Shown piece by piece: positions 26,888-34,864 of a stretch of 64,000 nucleotides of DNA. Source of the DNA: Spirosoma endbachense. GTDB taxonomy: Bacteria > Bacteroidota > Bacteroidia > Cytophagales > Spirosomataceae. The notes under the pieces were generated by a model. It was not told the origin of the DNA. It was given only the letters and a program-made list of their open reading frames with translations, and ran no database searches. Made by a program: the position numbers and the translations under genes. Within the stretch, counting starts at the first letter, position 1. The number at the start of each line of letters is the position of its first letter. Location of the stretch: positions 2,817,424 to 2,881,423 of the forward strand of contig NZ_CP045997.1 of NCBI RefSeq assembly GCF_010233585.1. Reading direction: 5' to 3'.

Positions 26888-27214
26888 ATGAAACTTAACA
26901 TGCCTGATCCAATTCTGATCCCTGCTAAAACGACGGTATTGCTGGTGTTTCTACCATCGGTATCCAGGCGCGAGGCTATTGGCCAGCCAGCGTCGTTAAT
27001 AAAATTTGTTCAGTCACTACAACAACAGGTCGGCGAGTCGGTTCGTGTCTTAAGGATCGACGAACCTATGCATCCGGAAGTAGTGCGGAGCTTCGCAATA
27101 ACCCACTTACCTGCATTTGTTCTGGTGCAGCAAGGCGTTGAGTTATGGCGGTATGAAGGCGCGTCGGATGAAAATTCATTCTCAGCCGTTTCTCAACGGT
27201 TACTCCATAATTAA
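26888..27214 (+). CDS. Thioredoxin-fold protein without the CXXC motif
   Basis: The product is 108 residues (start at 26888 or at the ATG at 26900). The pattern VLLVFLPSVS, then VRVLRIDEPMHPEVVRSFAI, then the cis-Pro segment THLPAFVLVQQGVELWRYEG, matches the thioredoxin fold. The redox site that should follow the first strand is absent, so it cannot be an ordinary disulfide reductase. It is divergent from the PAS kinase and convergent with the TauE-like gene, inside the oxygen-regulated block. A binding or chaperone role, perhaps in oxidase assembly, is only a guess. Confidence 0.75.
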   Translation: MKLNMPDPILIPAKTTVLLVFLPSVSRREAIGQPASLIKFVQSLQQQVGESVRVLRIDEPMHPEVVRSFAITHLPAFVLVQQGVELWRYEGASDENSFSAVSQRLLHN

Positions 27215-27254
27215 ACATGCCTTTCTTTGTCATTGCTTATTCTGGAGAATCAAC

Positions 27255-27977
27255 TTAATGGACTTTTGGTGTCAACTGGGCCGTTCGTCCATGACAGAGC
27301 GGTATCTCACCGCCTTCCTTAACATTTCTAACCGGATTGTACACCCCGCGAATCAGGAGCAACAGGCCCAGTAGTACAGTCACAACGGGCATAAATACTG
27401 TAAACCGACTGCGTAGCCTTGCCGGGAACAAATCAGGAAGGAAACGTACCGTAACAAGCGCCGGAATTGTTCCTAGTCCAAACAATACCATATAAGCCAC
27501 TCCAGTAACCGCATTGCTTGTTGTAATGGCTCCTGTCAGAGCTACATATACAAATCCGCAGGGGAGCAAGCCATTTAAAAATCCCAGCCACATAAAAGCC
27601 CGCAGCGTAGGTTGGTGCAGAAAACGGGTCATTGGCTGAACGATCCAATGTGTCGCACGGCTCATAGTAAGCCCCGGAAATAGACCCCGGTTAACCAATG
27701 TCCAAAACAACAGAAACAGGCCAGCCACAATAGAAACGGGGCGCTGTAATCCTGCGAGCCATAACCCCTCGCCGATAGAACCCATCAGCAGACCCAGTCC
27801 GGCATAGGCCGTTACGCGTCCGCTATGATACAGACCTATGGCCAACCCACGCTGTGAACGAGCCAGTCGCCCAACGGGTAAAGCCATAGCCAATGGCCCG
27901 CACATACCAACGCAGTGCAGGCTGCCGACTACACCCGTCGCCAGGGCTACTGTCCACCAGATCGGTTGTAGATTCAT
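27255..27977 (-). CDS. TauE/SafE-like membrane protein of the cbb3 cluster
   Basis: The product is 240 residues with about six helices. It begins with WWTVALATGVVGSLHCVGMCGPLAMALPVG, whose GSLHCVGMCGP string (one His, two Cys) marks the urease-accessory/sulfite-exporter-like proteins found beside cbb3 oxidase genes. These are thought to act in metal handling or oxidase maturation. It is the last gene of the ccoS-NO-Q-P-G-H run and begins 9 bp after ccoH ends, so it is very likely co-transcribed. The transported species is not shown by sequence. Confidence 0.8.
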   Translation of the reverse strand: MNLQPIWWTVALATGVVGSLHCVGMCGPLAMALPVGRLARSQRGLAIGLYHSGRVTAYAGLGLLMGSIGEGLWLAGLQRPVSIVAGLFLLFWTLVNRGLFPGLTMSRATHWIVQPMTRFLHQPTLRAFMWLGFLNGLLPCGFVYVALTGAITTSNAVTGVAYMVLFGLGTIPALVTVRFLPDLFPARLRSRFTVFMPVVTVLLGLLLLIRGVYNPVRNVKEGGEIPLCHGRTAQLTPKVH

Positions 27978-27985
27978 GGGGGTGG

Positions 27986-28411
27986 TTATAAAGACAGTTT
28001 CTGTTCGGTGTAATAGTCGCGATGCCCGTCAGACCAGGTAAATTGCACGCGCCAATAACCCCGCGCCAGCCTGGCCGTTGAAATAACCTGCCGACCAGCG
28101 TGACTGGCGGGAAGATGCACGCTAAAATCCATCCGGTTGTCAGATGGACGATAAAAATGAATTTCACCCTTGCGGAGCGTTGTAGGCAGCACAAAGATCA
28201 GCTGTTGTTTGTCGGCCTGATAGTCCATAGCAACAGGTTCGTGCTGACTGGCATGAACAATTCGATTTATCTGTTGCTGGTAAGCAATTTCGGTCTGATA
28301 ATAATCATCCCGTACCAGATCGATGTGCTGACGGCACATCTGGTAAATCATCGTGCCAATGAATCCGGCAAACAGGACAAAGGTGAGTATGATTGCTTTC
28401 CCCCAGTTCAT
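27986..28411 (-). CDS. ccoH: FixH/CcoH-type cbb3 oxidase assembly protein
   Basis: About 141 residues from the ATG at 28411; a longer frame to 28468 lacks support. A single N-terminal helix (NWGKAIILTFVLFAGFIGTM) is followed by QHIDLVRDDYYQTEIAYQQQI, the segment shared by FixH proteins, and a periplasmic beta domain of about 90 residues. CcoH is a small membrane protein needed for stable cbb3 oxidase. It lies between ccoG and the TauE-like gene; a 14-bp imperfect hairpin (28436-28471) fills the 57-bp spacer after ccoG. Confidence 0.85.
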   Translation of the reverse strand: MNWGKAIILTFVLFAGFIGTMIYQMCRQHIDLVRDDYYQTEIAYQQQINRIVHASQHEPVAMDYQADKQQLIFVLPTTLRKGEIHFYRPSDNRMDFSVHLPASHAGRQVISTARLARGYWRVQFTWSDGHRDYYTEQKLSL

Positions 28412-28435
28412 AGTGTTAATGTGTGAAAGGATGAA

Positions 28436-28471
28436 TGAGCGAAAGGGTGAAAAATACCACCCATTCACTCA
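28436..28471. repeat. Imperfect inverted repeat between ccoG and ccoH
   Basis: Arms 28436-28449 and 28458-28471 pair at 12 of 14 positions with an 8-nt A-rich loop. It covers the ccoG stop and ends 25 bp before the ccoH start, so it could set relative expression or message stability of the two genes. Confidence 0.5.
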
Positions 28472-29917
28472 ATGGACGGGCCCTAAAAAGGTCGTTTCCA
28501 GTTGTTTTACGACCTGATTGCCGACTAAAACGTCAACCTGAAGTGGCGTGCTGTTTTGGCGGATACTTTTTTCGGGCAGGTTAATAAAGAACATTCCCTT
28601 TGTTAGTTCGCCTGCCGGAACGGTGGAAAGAGGCTGAACAAAAATCAGCTTAGCGTCAGACCGACTGAGTCGGAAACGCACGGGAATTGGCCGGTACGTT
28701 TTGTTCATAATCTCCACCAGATAGAGGTTCGACACTTGTTTGCCGGTTTCGCGCTGAAACAGTTGCCCCGGTGCCCGAAGTATTGTCACATCCAGCGATG
28801 GGCGACTGACGAGCAGAAACCCCAGAATACCCAGTAAAACGATAAGTACCCCGCTATAGGCCATTATCCGGCTTGTGAACCGAAACGGTTTACCCTGTTC
28901 AATACCCTGTTGCGAATCCATCCGGATCAGCCCGAGTGGCCGATTGATCTTGTGCATTACCTCGTTGCAGGCATCAACACACAGGGTACAATTGATGCAC
29001 TCCAATTGTGTACCGTTGCGAATATCGATACCGGCAGGGCAAACCTGTACGCACAGTTTACAGTCGATGCAGTCGCCTTTGGCGATTGGCAGTGGGTAAA
29101 ACGTATTTTGTATAGCTGTGCTCCTGACTCCCCGCTCCTCACCCCGCACCTTCTTTCCACGCGGCTCACCCCGAATGAAATCATAGGCAACAATCAACGA
29201 ATTTTTATCCAGCAAAACACCCTGTAATCGTCCATAAGGGCAGATCGTGGTACAGACAATTTCACGGAGCTGGGCAAAAACAAGGTAGAAAACACCCGTG
29301 AATAGCCATATCGATGCAAGGCCGCCTATGTGTGCATTCGGGTTATCAGTAATAAGCGTCAGCCACTGGTCACGGCCAATGAGATACGCCAGGAATGTGT
29401 TACTGATAGCGAATGAAATCAGCAAAAAGACACCATGCTTCAGGCTTTTTTTAGCTACTTTTTCGCCTGTCCAGGGGCTGGTATCGAGCCGTTTGCGGGC
29501 GTTATAGTCGCCCTCGATCCAGACTTCGATTTTACGAAAAACCATTTCCATAAAAATCGTCTGTGGACAAGCCCAGCCGCACCATACCCGTCCATACACA
29601 ACGGTGAAGAGGGTAACAAATACGATAAAAGTAACCAGCCCAAAAGCAAGCAGATAAAAATCCTGCGGCCAGAATGATACACCAAAAAAGATAAACCGGC
29701 GTTCAAGCACGTTGAATAGAAACAGTGGATGCCCATCCACCCATACGAAGGGCCCGGCAAACAACGCAACCAGCAGTACCAGTGCTACCACTGTGCGCCA
29801 ACGGGTAAACCGACCCGTAACACTACGAGGGTATAACCACCGCCGACCACCTGCCGAATCGGTCGTTGGCAGTTCATTGCGAAAATTGGATGAAGAAGGT
29901 ACTACGCTAGTGTTCAT
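28469..29917 (-). CDS. ccoG: CcoG/FixG, polyferredoxin of cbb3 oxidase maturation
   Basis: About 482 residues from the ATG at 29917; a TTG at 29929 overlapping the ccoP stop is possible. Helices lie near 45-65, 85-110, 155-180, 195-220 and 335-355. Two [4Fe-4S] motifs are seen, CIDCKLCVQVCPAG and CINCTLCVDACNEV, plus the CGWACPQTIFMEMVFRKIE and CPYGRLQGVLLDKNS segments. The C-terminal part is an Ig-like periplasmic domain. CcoG acts as a copper reductase during delivery of copper to CcoN. Between GEPRGKK and GDCIDC there is a low-complexity Arg/Glu/Gly insert. Confidence 0.92.
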   Translation of the reverse strand: MNTSVVPSSSNFRNELPTTDSAGGRRWLYPRSVTGRFTRWRTVVALVLLVALFAGPFVWVDGHPLFLFNVLERRFIFFGVSFWPQDFYLLAFGLVTFIVFVTLFTVVYGRVWCGWACPQTIFMEMVFRKIEVWIEGDYNARKRLDTSPWTGEKVAKKSLKHGVFLLISFAISNTFLAYLIGRDQWLTLITDNPNAHIGGLASIWLFTGVFYLVFAQLREIVCTTICPYGRLQGVLLDKNSLIVAYDFIRGEPRGKKVRGEERGVRSTAIQNTFYPLPIAKGDCIDCKLCVQVCPAGIDIRNGTQLECINCTLCVDACNEVMHKINRPLGLIRMDSQQGIEQGKPFRFTSRIMAYSGVLIVLLGILGFLLVSRPSLDVTILRAPGQLFQRETGKQVSNLYLVEIMNKTYRPIPVRFRLSRSDAKLIFVQPLSTVPAGELTKGMFFINLPEKSIRQNSTPLQVDVLVGNQVVKQLETTFLGPVH

Positions 29918-29925
29918 TCGGTTGA

Positions 29926-30765
29926 TCAATTACGTAGTGCCACCGGTACAGCACCTGCTATTTTCTCACCCTGCGGCTCTTTCGCGCCAGCCGGATTTGA
30001 CCCTTGCAGCGACAGAATATAGCTGGCAACCTGTTGTACCTGAAGCGGATTAAGCTGTTTTTTCCAGGAAATCATTCCCTTTTCGGGTACGCCCTCGGTA
30101 ATGGTGTGAAAAACAGCCTTAACGTCACCGCCATGCAGCCAGTACGCATCGGTCAGGTTCGGGCCGACTTTACCCTCGGCATTGGCTCCGTGACAGGCCA
30201 CGCAGTATTGGGTATAAAGCACTTTTCCTGATTCAACGCCCTTCGCATCTTTTAGCAGGGTTACAGTATTTTCATTAATGGAACCTGCCACTTTCTTGAT
30301 GTATTCCTCCCGTTGCTGGTCGGCAATAGCCATTTCCTGCGTGTACTCCTGCGCCATGATGTCGCCCGATCCGATGACATGAAAGACGAACAGGTAGATC
30401 ACCGAAAAGACAATTGTGCTGTAAAACAGCCACATAAACCAGGGTGGCGTTGGATTGTCGAGTTCGGCAATGCCATCGTAGGCATGCTCCATCACCAGCT
30501 CTTTTTCCTGGCTCAGTGCATGCAGGCCCGATAGGCGTTGCCATAACGAACGGGTATCGACAGGTTTCTTAACAGATTCGGGTTCTAGGGCTTTTTTGAG
30601 AATGAGCAACAGATAGAATGCGACCAGCCCAATTAATACCATACCAACCAGCACGATCACGCCCAGGATGAGCATCACTAAATCCTGACCCGACGAGATG
30701 GCCCAGATTGATTGAGCCGGTTTTAGGGAAAGAAGACCGCTATCGATTAAAATAAATAGGTTCAT
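29926..30765 (-). CDS. ccoP: Cytochrome c oxidase cbb3-type subunit III (CcoP)
   Basis: The product is 279 residues. A first helix lies near 30-55, the CcoP N-terminal segment with DGIAELDNPTPPWFMWLFY and its helix near 105-130, and a single c-type haem domain with CVACHGANAEGKVGPNLTD and Met ligand in GMISWKKQLNP. Proteobacterial CcoP has two haem domains; one is common in Bacteroidota. The first helix with a long cytoplasmic loop is an addition also seen in that phylum. It passes electrons to the CcoO part of the oxidase. Confidence 0.92.
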   Translation of the reverse strand: MNLFILIDSGLLSLKPAQSIWAISSGQDLVMLILGVIVLVGMVLIGLVAFYLLLILKKALEPESVKKPVDTRSLWQRLSGLHALSQEKELVMEHAYDGIAELDNPTPPWFMWLFYSTIVFSVIYLFVFHVIGSGDIMAQEYTQEMAIADQQREEYIKKVAGSINENTVTLLKDAKGVESGKVLYTQYCVACHGANAEGKVGPNLTDAYWLHGGDVKAVFHTITEGVPEKGMISWKKQLNPLQVQQVASYILSLQGSNPAGAKEPQGEKIAGAVPVALRN

Positions 30766-30780
30766 CGGTGGAGAGTGGTG

Positions 30781-30951
30781 TTAATCGGTGGAGGAATCAT
30801 CGAGCGGCATCCGACCCATTTGCCGGATGTGGGCTTTATCGACCAGTAACAAATACAGGCCGACCAGCACAAAAAAACTTAAGAAGGTAACGAATGAGCC
30901 GACCATGTAGACGTCAGCGCCGGGAATTCTGGAGATGAATTGCTTGAACAT
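30781..30951 (-). CDS. ccoQ: CcoQ-like small membrane subunit
   Basis: The product is 56 residues from the ATG at 30951; the upstream part of the frame reads into the preceding spacer. One helix (VGSFVTFLSFFVLVGLYLLLV) is followed by a short charged tail. Position between ccoNO and ccoP and the single-helix plan are those of CcoQ, a stabilising subunit. The sequence is poorly conserved in general, so the call rests mainly on context. Confidence 0.7.
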   Translation of the reverse strand: MFKQFISRIPGADVYMVGSFVTFLSFFVLVGLYLLLVDKAHIRQMGRMPLDDSSTD

Positions 30952-31038
30952 AATTTCCTGATTGAAAGGAACGTATACTGACAGCCAGCCGTCTTTTGCT
31001 GAGCCGTTGTCAATCATTCCTTATTATCCATTGTTCAC

Positions 31039-33237
31039 TTATTTGCCTGACGGTTCCATTTTCCTGATATCCGTTCCGAGTCTCTGGAGGTAAGCGATCA
31101 GGGCCACGATCTCGCGGTCGGATTTTACGTTGATACCATCGTTAGCCAACTGACTACTTAGCTGTTGAGCCTGTTTCTGGAGGTCTTCGTTCGCGTAGGT
31201 AATGGTTACATCATCGTAGGGAACACCTACTTTTTGGAGGGCCTTTAGTTTATCCGACGTATTCGAGATGTCCAGTTTATTCGCTAGCAGCCACGGATAT
31301 GATGGCATAATGGACCCCGGCGACATCGACGTCGGATCACGCATGTGGTGATAATGCCAGGAGTTGGGGTATTTACCACCAATGCGGTGAAGATCAGGCC
31401 CGATGCGCTTGCTTCCCCACAAAAACGGGTGATCATACACAAACTCACCCGCTTTGGAGTACTCACCATAGCGCTCTGTTTCGCTGCGGAACGGCCTGAC
31501 CATCTGGCTATGGCAATTGACGCAGCCTTCCTTGATATAGAGGTCGCGGCCCTGTACTTCGAGGGCGGTATAGGGCTGCACAGACGCAATGGTCGGCACG
31601 TTGGAACTCACCATAAATGTTGGTACCAATTCGACCAGCGAACCAATCAGAATGACGATCAGCGAACCAATCAGCAACGGAATAGGCTTCCGCTCAAACC
31701 AGCGATGCCAGTAGGTATCGCTTCCGGTTGGCACATAGGCTTTCACCAGAGCGGGTGCTTCGGCGGGTTCGTTAGCAACCAGTTTTCCGGCGGCCATCGT
31801 CTTAAACAGGTTAAACGCCATCAGTATTGCCCCTAACAGATAGAACGTACCACCCACTGCCCGCATCTTGTGCATGGGTATCAACTGTAGGGTCGTTTCC
31901 AGAAAATTGGGATACTTCAGGACACCTTCGGGTGTAAACTCTTTCCACATCATCCCCTGCGTGAAGCCGGATATGTACATGGGAACGGCGTAAAACAAGA
32001 TGCCCAGGGTACCGATCCAGAAGTGAACGCCCATCAGTTTTCTGGAGTACAGCGGAGTACGATATACGCGCGGAATGAGCCAGTACAGAACAGCGAACGT
32101 CATAAACCCATTCCAGCCTAAGGCACCTACGTGCACGTGGGCAACGACCCAGTCGGTGAAGTGGGCAATGGCATTTACATTCTTGAGCGCAAGCATCGGC
32201 CCTTCAAACGTGGCCATACCATAGGCGGTAACGGCCACAACCATGAATTTCAGGATGGTATCTTCGCGTACCTTGTCCCAGGCTCCGCGCAGTGTCAGCA
32301 GCCCGTTGATCATACCACCCCACGACGGAGCAATGAGCATGATGGAGAACACAACACCCAGCGATTGCGCCCAGTCGGGCAAAGACGTATATAGTAAATG
32401 GTGTGGACCCGCCCAGATGTAGATAAAGATCAACGCCCAGAAGTGCAGAATTGATAATTTGTAGGAGTAAATAGGCCGGTTGGCCATCTTGGGCAAAAAG
32501 TAATACATCAGACCCAGAAAGGGCGTTGTCAGGAAGAATGCCACCGCATTATGACCGTACCACCACTGCACGAGCGCATCCTGCACTCCGGCATAGACGT
32601 AATAACTTTTGAATAAACTGACCGGCATCTCATACGAATTGACAATATGCAGAACGGCCACGGTTACGAATGTGGCAATGTAAAACCAGATAGCTACGTA
32701 AAGATGCCGCTCCCGACGTTTGATAATCGTACCGAACATATTTATGCCGAACACAACCCAGATCAGCGTAATGGCAATGTCGATTGGCCATTCAAGTTCT
32801 GCGTATTCGTGTGAGGTAGTCAACCCCAGAGGCAGCGTTATCGCAGCTGCCACAATAATGGCTTGCCAGCCCCAGAAGTGGATTTTACTCAGCAAATCGC
32901 TGAACATCCGGGCTTTGCAAAGTCGCTGCAGCGAGTAATAAACGCCCATAAAAATGGCGTTGCCGACGAAGGCGAAAATGACCGCGTTCGTATGCAGGGG
33001 TCGAATCCGGCCGAAGGTAGTGTACTGGTTGCCGAGGTTGGCCGATGGTGCAAATAACTGGCTGGCAATCAGTACACCCACCAGCATACCTACGATTCCC
33101 CAGATAATCGTAGCGATAGCAAAATTGCGAACCGTACGGTTATCGTAGTTGAAGTACTCCACGGCAGGAGCAGTTCCCTGCCCCAGAAGGGACCGGTCGG
33201 ACGAGATGATTGTGGGCGGTTTCTGCGAAACATTCAT
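31039..33237 (-). CDS. ccoNO: Fused cbb3-type cytochrome c oxidase subunits I and II (CcoN-CcoO)
   Basis: The product is 732 residues. Residues about 25-490 are CcoN with twelve helices; the haem and copper ligands are seen in RPLHTNAVIF, WWYGHNAVAFFLTTP, GPHHLLYT and VAHVHVGALGWNG. A short linker and helix (about 520-545) lead to the CcoO domain, with the haem c motif CVNCHSQMVRPFRSETERYG and a Met ligand in SMSPGSIMPSYPWL. The fusion is usual in Bacteroidota, whereas the two are separate in Proteobacteria. The enzyme is a high-affinity terminal oxidase for low oxygen. Confidence 0.96.
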   Translation of the reverse strand: MNVSQKPPTIISSDRSLLGQGTAPAVEYFNYDNRTVRNFAIATIIWGIVGMLVGVLIASQLFAPSANLGNQYTTFGRIRPLHTNAVIFAFVGNAIFMGVYYSLQRLCKARMFSDLLSKIHFWGWQAIIVAAAITLPLGLTTSHEYAELEWPIDIAITLIWVVFGINMFGTIIKRRERHLYVAIWFYIATFVTVAVLHIVNSYEMPVSLFKSYYVYAGVQDALVQWWYGHNAVAFFLTTPFLGLMYYFLPKMANRPIYSYKLSILHFWALIFIYIWAGPHHLLYTSLPDWAQSLGVVFSIMLIAPSWGGMINGLLTLRGAWDKVREDTILKFMVVAVTAYGMATFEGPMLALKNVNAIAHFTDWVVAHVHVGALGWNGFMTFAVLYWLIPRVYRTPLYSRKLMGVHFWIGTLGILFYAVPMYISGFTQGMMWKEFTPEGVLKYPNFLETTLQLIPMHKMRAVGGTFYLLGAILMAFNLFKTMAAGKLVANEPAEAPALVKAYVPTGSDTYWHRWFERKPIPLLIGSLIVILIGSLVELVPTFMVSSNVPTIASVQPYTALEVQGRDLYIKEGCVNCHSQMVRPFRSETERYGEYSKAGEFVYDHPFLWGSKRIGPDLHRIGGKYPNSWHYHHMRDPTSMSPGSIMPSYPWLLANKLDISNTSDKLKALQKVGVPYDDVTITYANEDLQKQAQQLSSQLANDGINVKSDREIVALIAYLQRLGTDIRKMEPSGK

Positions 33238-33252
33238 AGCGGTAACAGGCGG

Positions 33253-33420
33253 TTAAACGGTCGTATCCGTAGCGGTTGGTTCATTGTCATCAAGTAGTAT
33301 GCGCATGGAGGGCGTATATAAATCGTCTTGCTGACCCGTTCGTATCGACCACAGAAAAGCGCCGAGAAATCCCAGGGCCATCAGCAGGCTAATGCCAATC
33401 ATAAAAAAGATAATGTGCAT
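33253..33420 (-). CDS. ccoS: CcoS, cbb3 oxidase maturation protein
   Basis: The product is 55 residues from the ATG at 33420. A single helix (IGISLLMALGFLGAFLWSI) and the tail RTGQQDDLYTPSMRILLDD match CcoS, which is needed for insertion of redox cofactors into CcoN. It is the first gene of the operon, 15 bp before ccoNO. Two FNR-like dyads lie 80 and 128 bp upstream. Confidence 0.88.
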   Translation of the reverse strand: MHIIFFMIGISLLMALGFLGAFLWSIRTGQQDDLYTPSMRILLDDNEPTATDTTV

Positions 33421-33493
33421 ACCCCAAAGCGTTTGATGAGGCAAATGTGCGGAGGATCTGACCGGCCGTATATGAGATTTATCAGGGAAATGG

Positions 33494-33507
33494 CTGATAG
33501 AATTCAG
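33494..33507. promoter_or_regulatory. FNR/FixK-type dyad CTGAT-AGAA-TTCAG
   Basis: CTGA-N6-TCAG palindrome centred 80 bp upstream of ccoS. A second dyad follows 48 bp further up. Probably the promoter-proximal operator for the oxidase operon; inferred. Confidence 0.5.
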
Positions 33508-33541
33508 GATAATAAAGAGCTAATAAAACTCAATCGAAAAC

Positions 33542-33555
33542 CTGACAACCATCAG
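33542..33555. promoter_or_regulatory. FNR/FixK-type dyad CTGAC-AACC-ATCAG
   Basis: CTGA-N6-TCAG palindrome centred 128 bp from ccoS and 71 bp from the plus-strand gene at 33620, so it could serve either. It is nearly identical to the dyad at 38670 in the ccoI-hemN spacer (CTGAC-N4-ATCAG in both, and C before each). Confidence 0.55.
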
Positions 33556-33619
33556 TAACGGTCTTTTTTGAAGCGGCTACTTTTACCGTCAGGAGTTATT
33601 CTCTACTCCGTTTCAGGCT

Positions 33620-34045
33620 ATGACCGACACACGTATTACGCTCCCTCAGGATGATGACCCCTTACACATCCAGACCTGCCGGAGCCAGCATCAGACCTGG
33701 GCAATGACGATTGCTCAGAACGAACAGGAAATAGACCAGCTCCTGGCAATTCTGTCCGATTTGCTGGATTATCAACAGTACAAGAGCCTGCGCCAGCGTG
33801 CGGTTGATTACTACGGTGATCTGAACCACCTGAAAAGTCGATTTCAACGCTTAAAGCTCGATATGATCTGTGAAGGTGTGGCTTGTAATCCTTCGGAACG
33901 CCTGGCCTGCCGCGAACCACGGATTGGTCTATACGCTACCCTCGCCGTCGATTCACAGTTGCGCTCCCTGATGGATGAGCTCGGCCGGATCAAGGCTGGA
34001 TGCTATCAGTTTTTGTCGGTTATGGTAACCCTGAATCTATTTTAA
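33620..34045 (+). CDS. Cytoplasmic protein of unknown function
   Basis: The product is 141 residues with no signal peptide. It is mainly helical with a likely coiled coil around QNEQEIDQLLAILSDLLDY and LNHLKSRFQRLKLDM. Three cysteines lie in the first 110 residues (CRSQ, CEGVAC, CRE). I recognise no family. It is divergent from ccoS, with an FNR-like dyad 71 bp upstream, and is followed after 42 bp by the desaturase gene on the same strand. A link to low-oxygen physiology is suggested only by place. Confidence 0.65.
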   Translation: MTDTRITLPQDDDPLHIQTCRSQHQTWAMTIAQNEQEIDQLLAILSDLLDYQQYKSLRQRAVDYYGDLNHLKSRFQRLKLDMICEGVACNPSERLACREPRIGLYATLAVDSQLRSLMDELGRIKAGCYQFLSVMVTLNLF

Positions 34046-34087
34046 TTCGGTGGCGCTTAAACGCCCTGTTCTCCTGCTTTTTGTCTA

Positions 34088-34837
34088 ATGATCATTCTCG
34101 CTTTCTTTCTGGCGCACTGGTATTTATCAGTGTCAATGCAAACCCTCTTTCTTCATCGCTACGCGGCCCATCAGATGTTCACCATGAGCAAAGCCTGGGA
34201 AAAAGTCTTTTACGTCCTGACATTCATCGGGCAGGGATCATCCTTTCTGAGTCCACGCGCTTACGGAATCATGCACCGCCTACACCATGCTCACGCCGAT
34301 ACGGACCAGGACCCGCATTCGCCGGAGTTTTCTAAAAATCTGTTCGATATGATGTGGAAGACCCGCATCTATTACAATGACATCCTGAATAATCGGGATA
34401 CGATTCCGGCAAAGTTCAAGAAAGGAGTACCAAACTGGCCGTGGATGGAACACTTCGGCGATCGGTGGCCGGTTCGGTTGGCCTGGGGAACAGCTTACAC
34501 CTTGATCTATATCCAGTTTGCAACATCGCCGTGGTTATTTCTTTTGTTACCCGTGCAGTTTCTGATGGGGCCAGTTCATGGAGCCATTATTAACTGGTAT
34601 GCTCACCGCTACGGTTATACCAACTTCAAGCTGGATGACACCGCGAAGAATCTCTTACCGTTTGACTTTCTGATGATGGGCGAATCGTATCACAACAATC
34701 ACCACAAATATGGTGGGCGGGCCAATTTCGGCGGATTCCGCTGGCACGAGTTCGATCCGGCCTATCCGCTGCTAAAGGTGCTGAATGGGCTTAAGATCAT
34801 CAAGTTGCGCACAGGACGCGACGAAGCCTATATGTGA
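34088..34837 (+). CDS. Acyl-CoA/fatty acid desaturase
   Basis: The product is 249 residues. The three histidine boxes of the membrane di-iron desaturases are present: HRYAAH near residue 25, HRLHHAHAD near 64 and HNNHHKY near 200. Hydrophobic segments lie between. This class introduces a cis double bond into fatty acyl chains using oxygen and a ferredoxin or cytochrome donor, adjusting membrane fluidity. It needs oxygen, so its place next to a high-affinity oxidase may let desaturation and respiration be adjusted together; that is inference. The gene is convergent with the MFS transporter, 27 bp apart. Confidence 0.88.
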   Translation: MIILAFFLAHWYLSVSMQTLFLHRYAAHQMFTMSKAWEKVFYVLTFIGQGSSFLSPRAYGIMHRLHHAHADTDQDPHSPEFSKNLFDMMWKTRIYYNDILNNRDTIPAKFKKGVPNWPWMEHFGDRWPVRLAWGTAYTLIYIQFATSPWLFLLLPVQFLMGPVHGAIINWYAHRYGYTNFKLDDTAKNLLPFDFLMMGESYHNNHHKYGGRANFGGFRWHEFDPAYPLLKVLNGLKIIKLRTGRDEAYM

Positions 34838-34864
34838 GCTATCCGTACCGCTCACATATCAGAG

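Noticed and set aside
31039..33237. CcoN-CcoO fusion considered as novel
   Set aside because: As far as I know this fusion is usual in Bacteroidota cbb3 oxidases.
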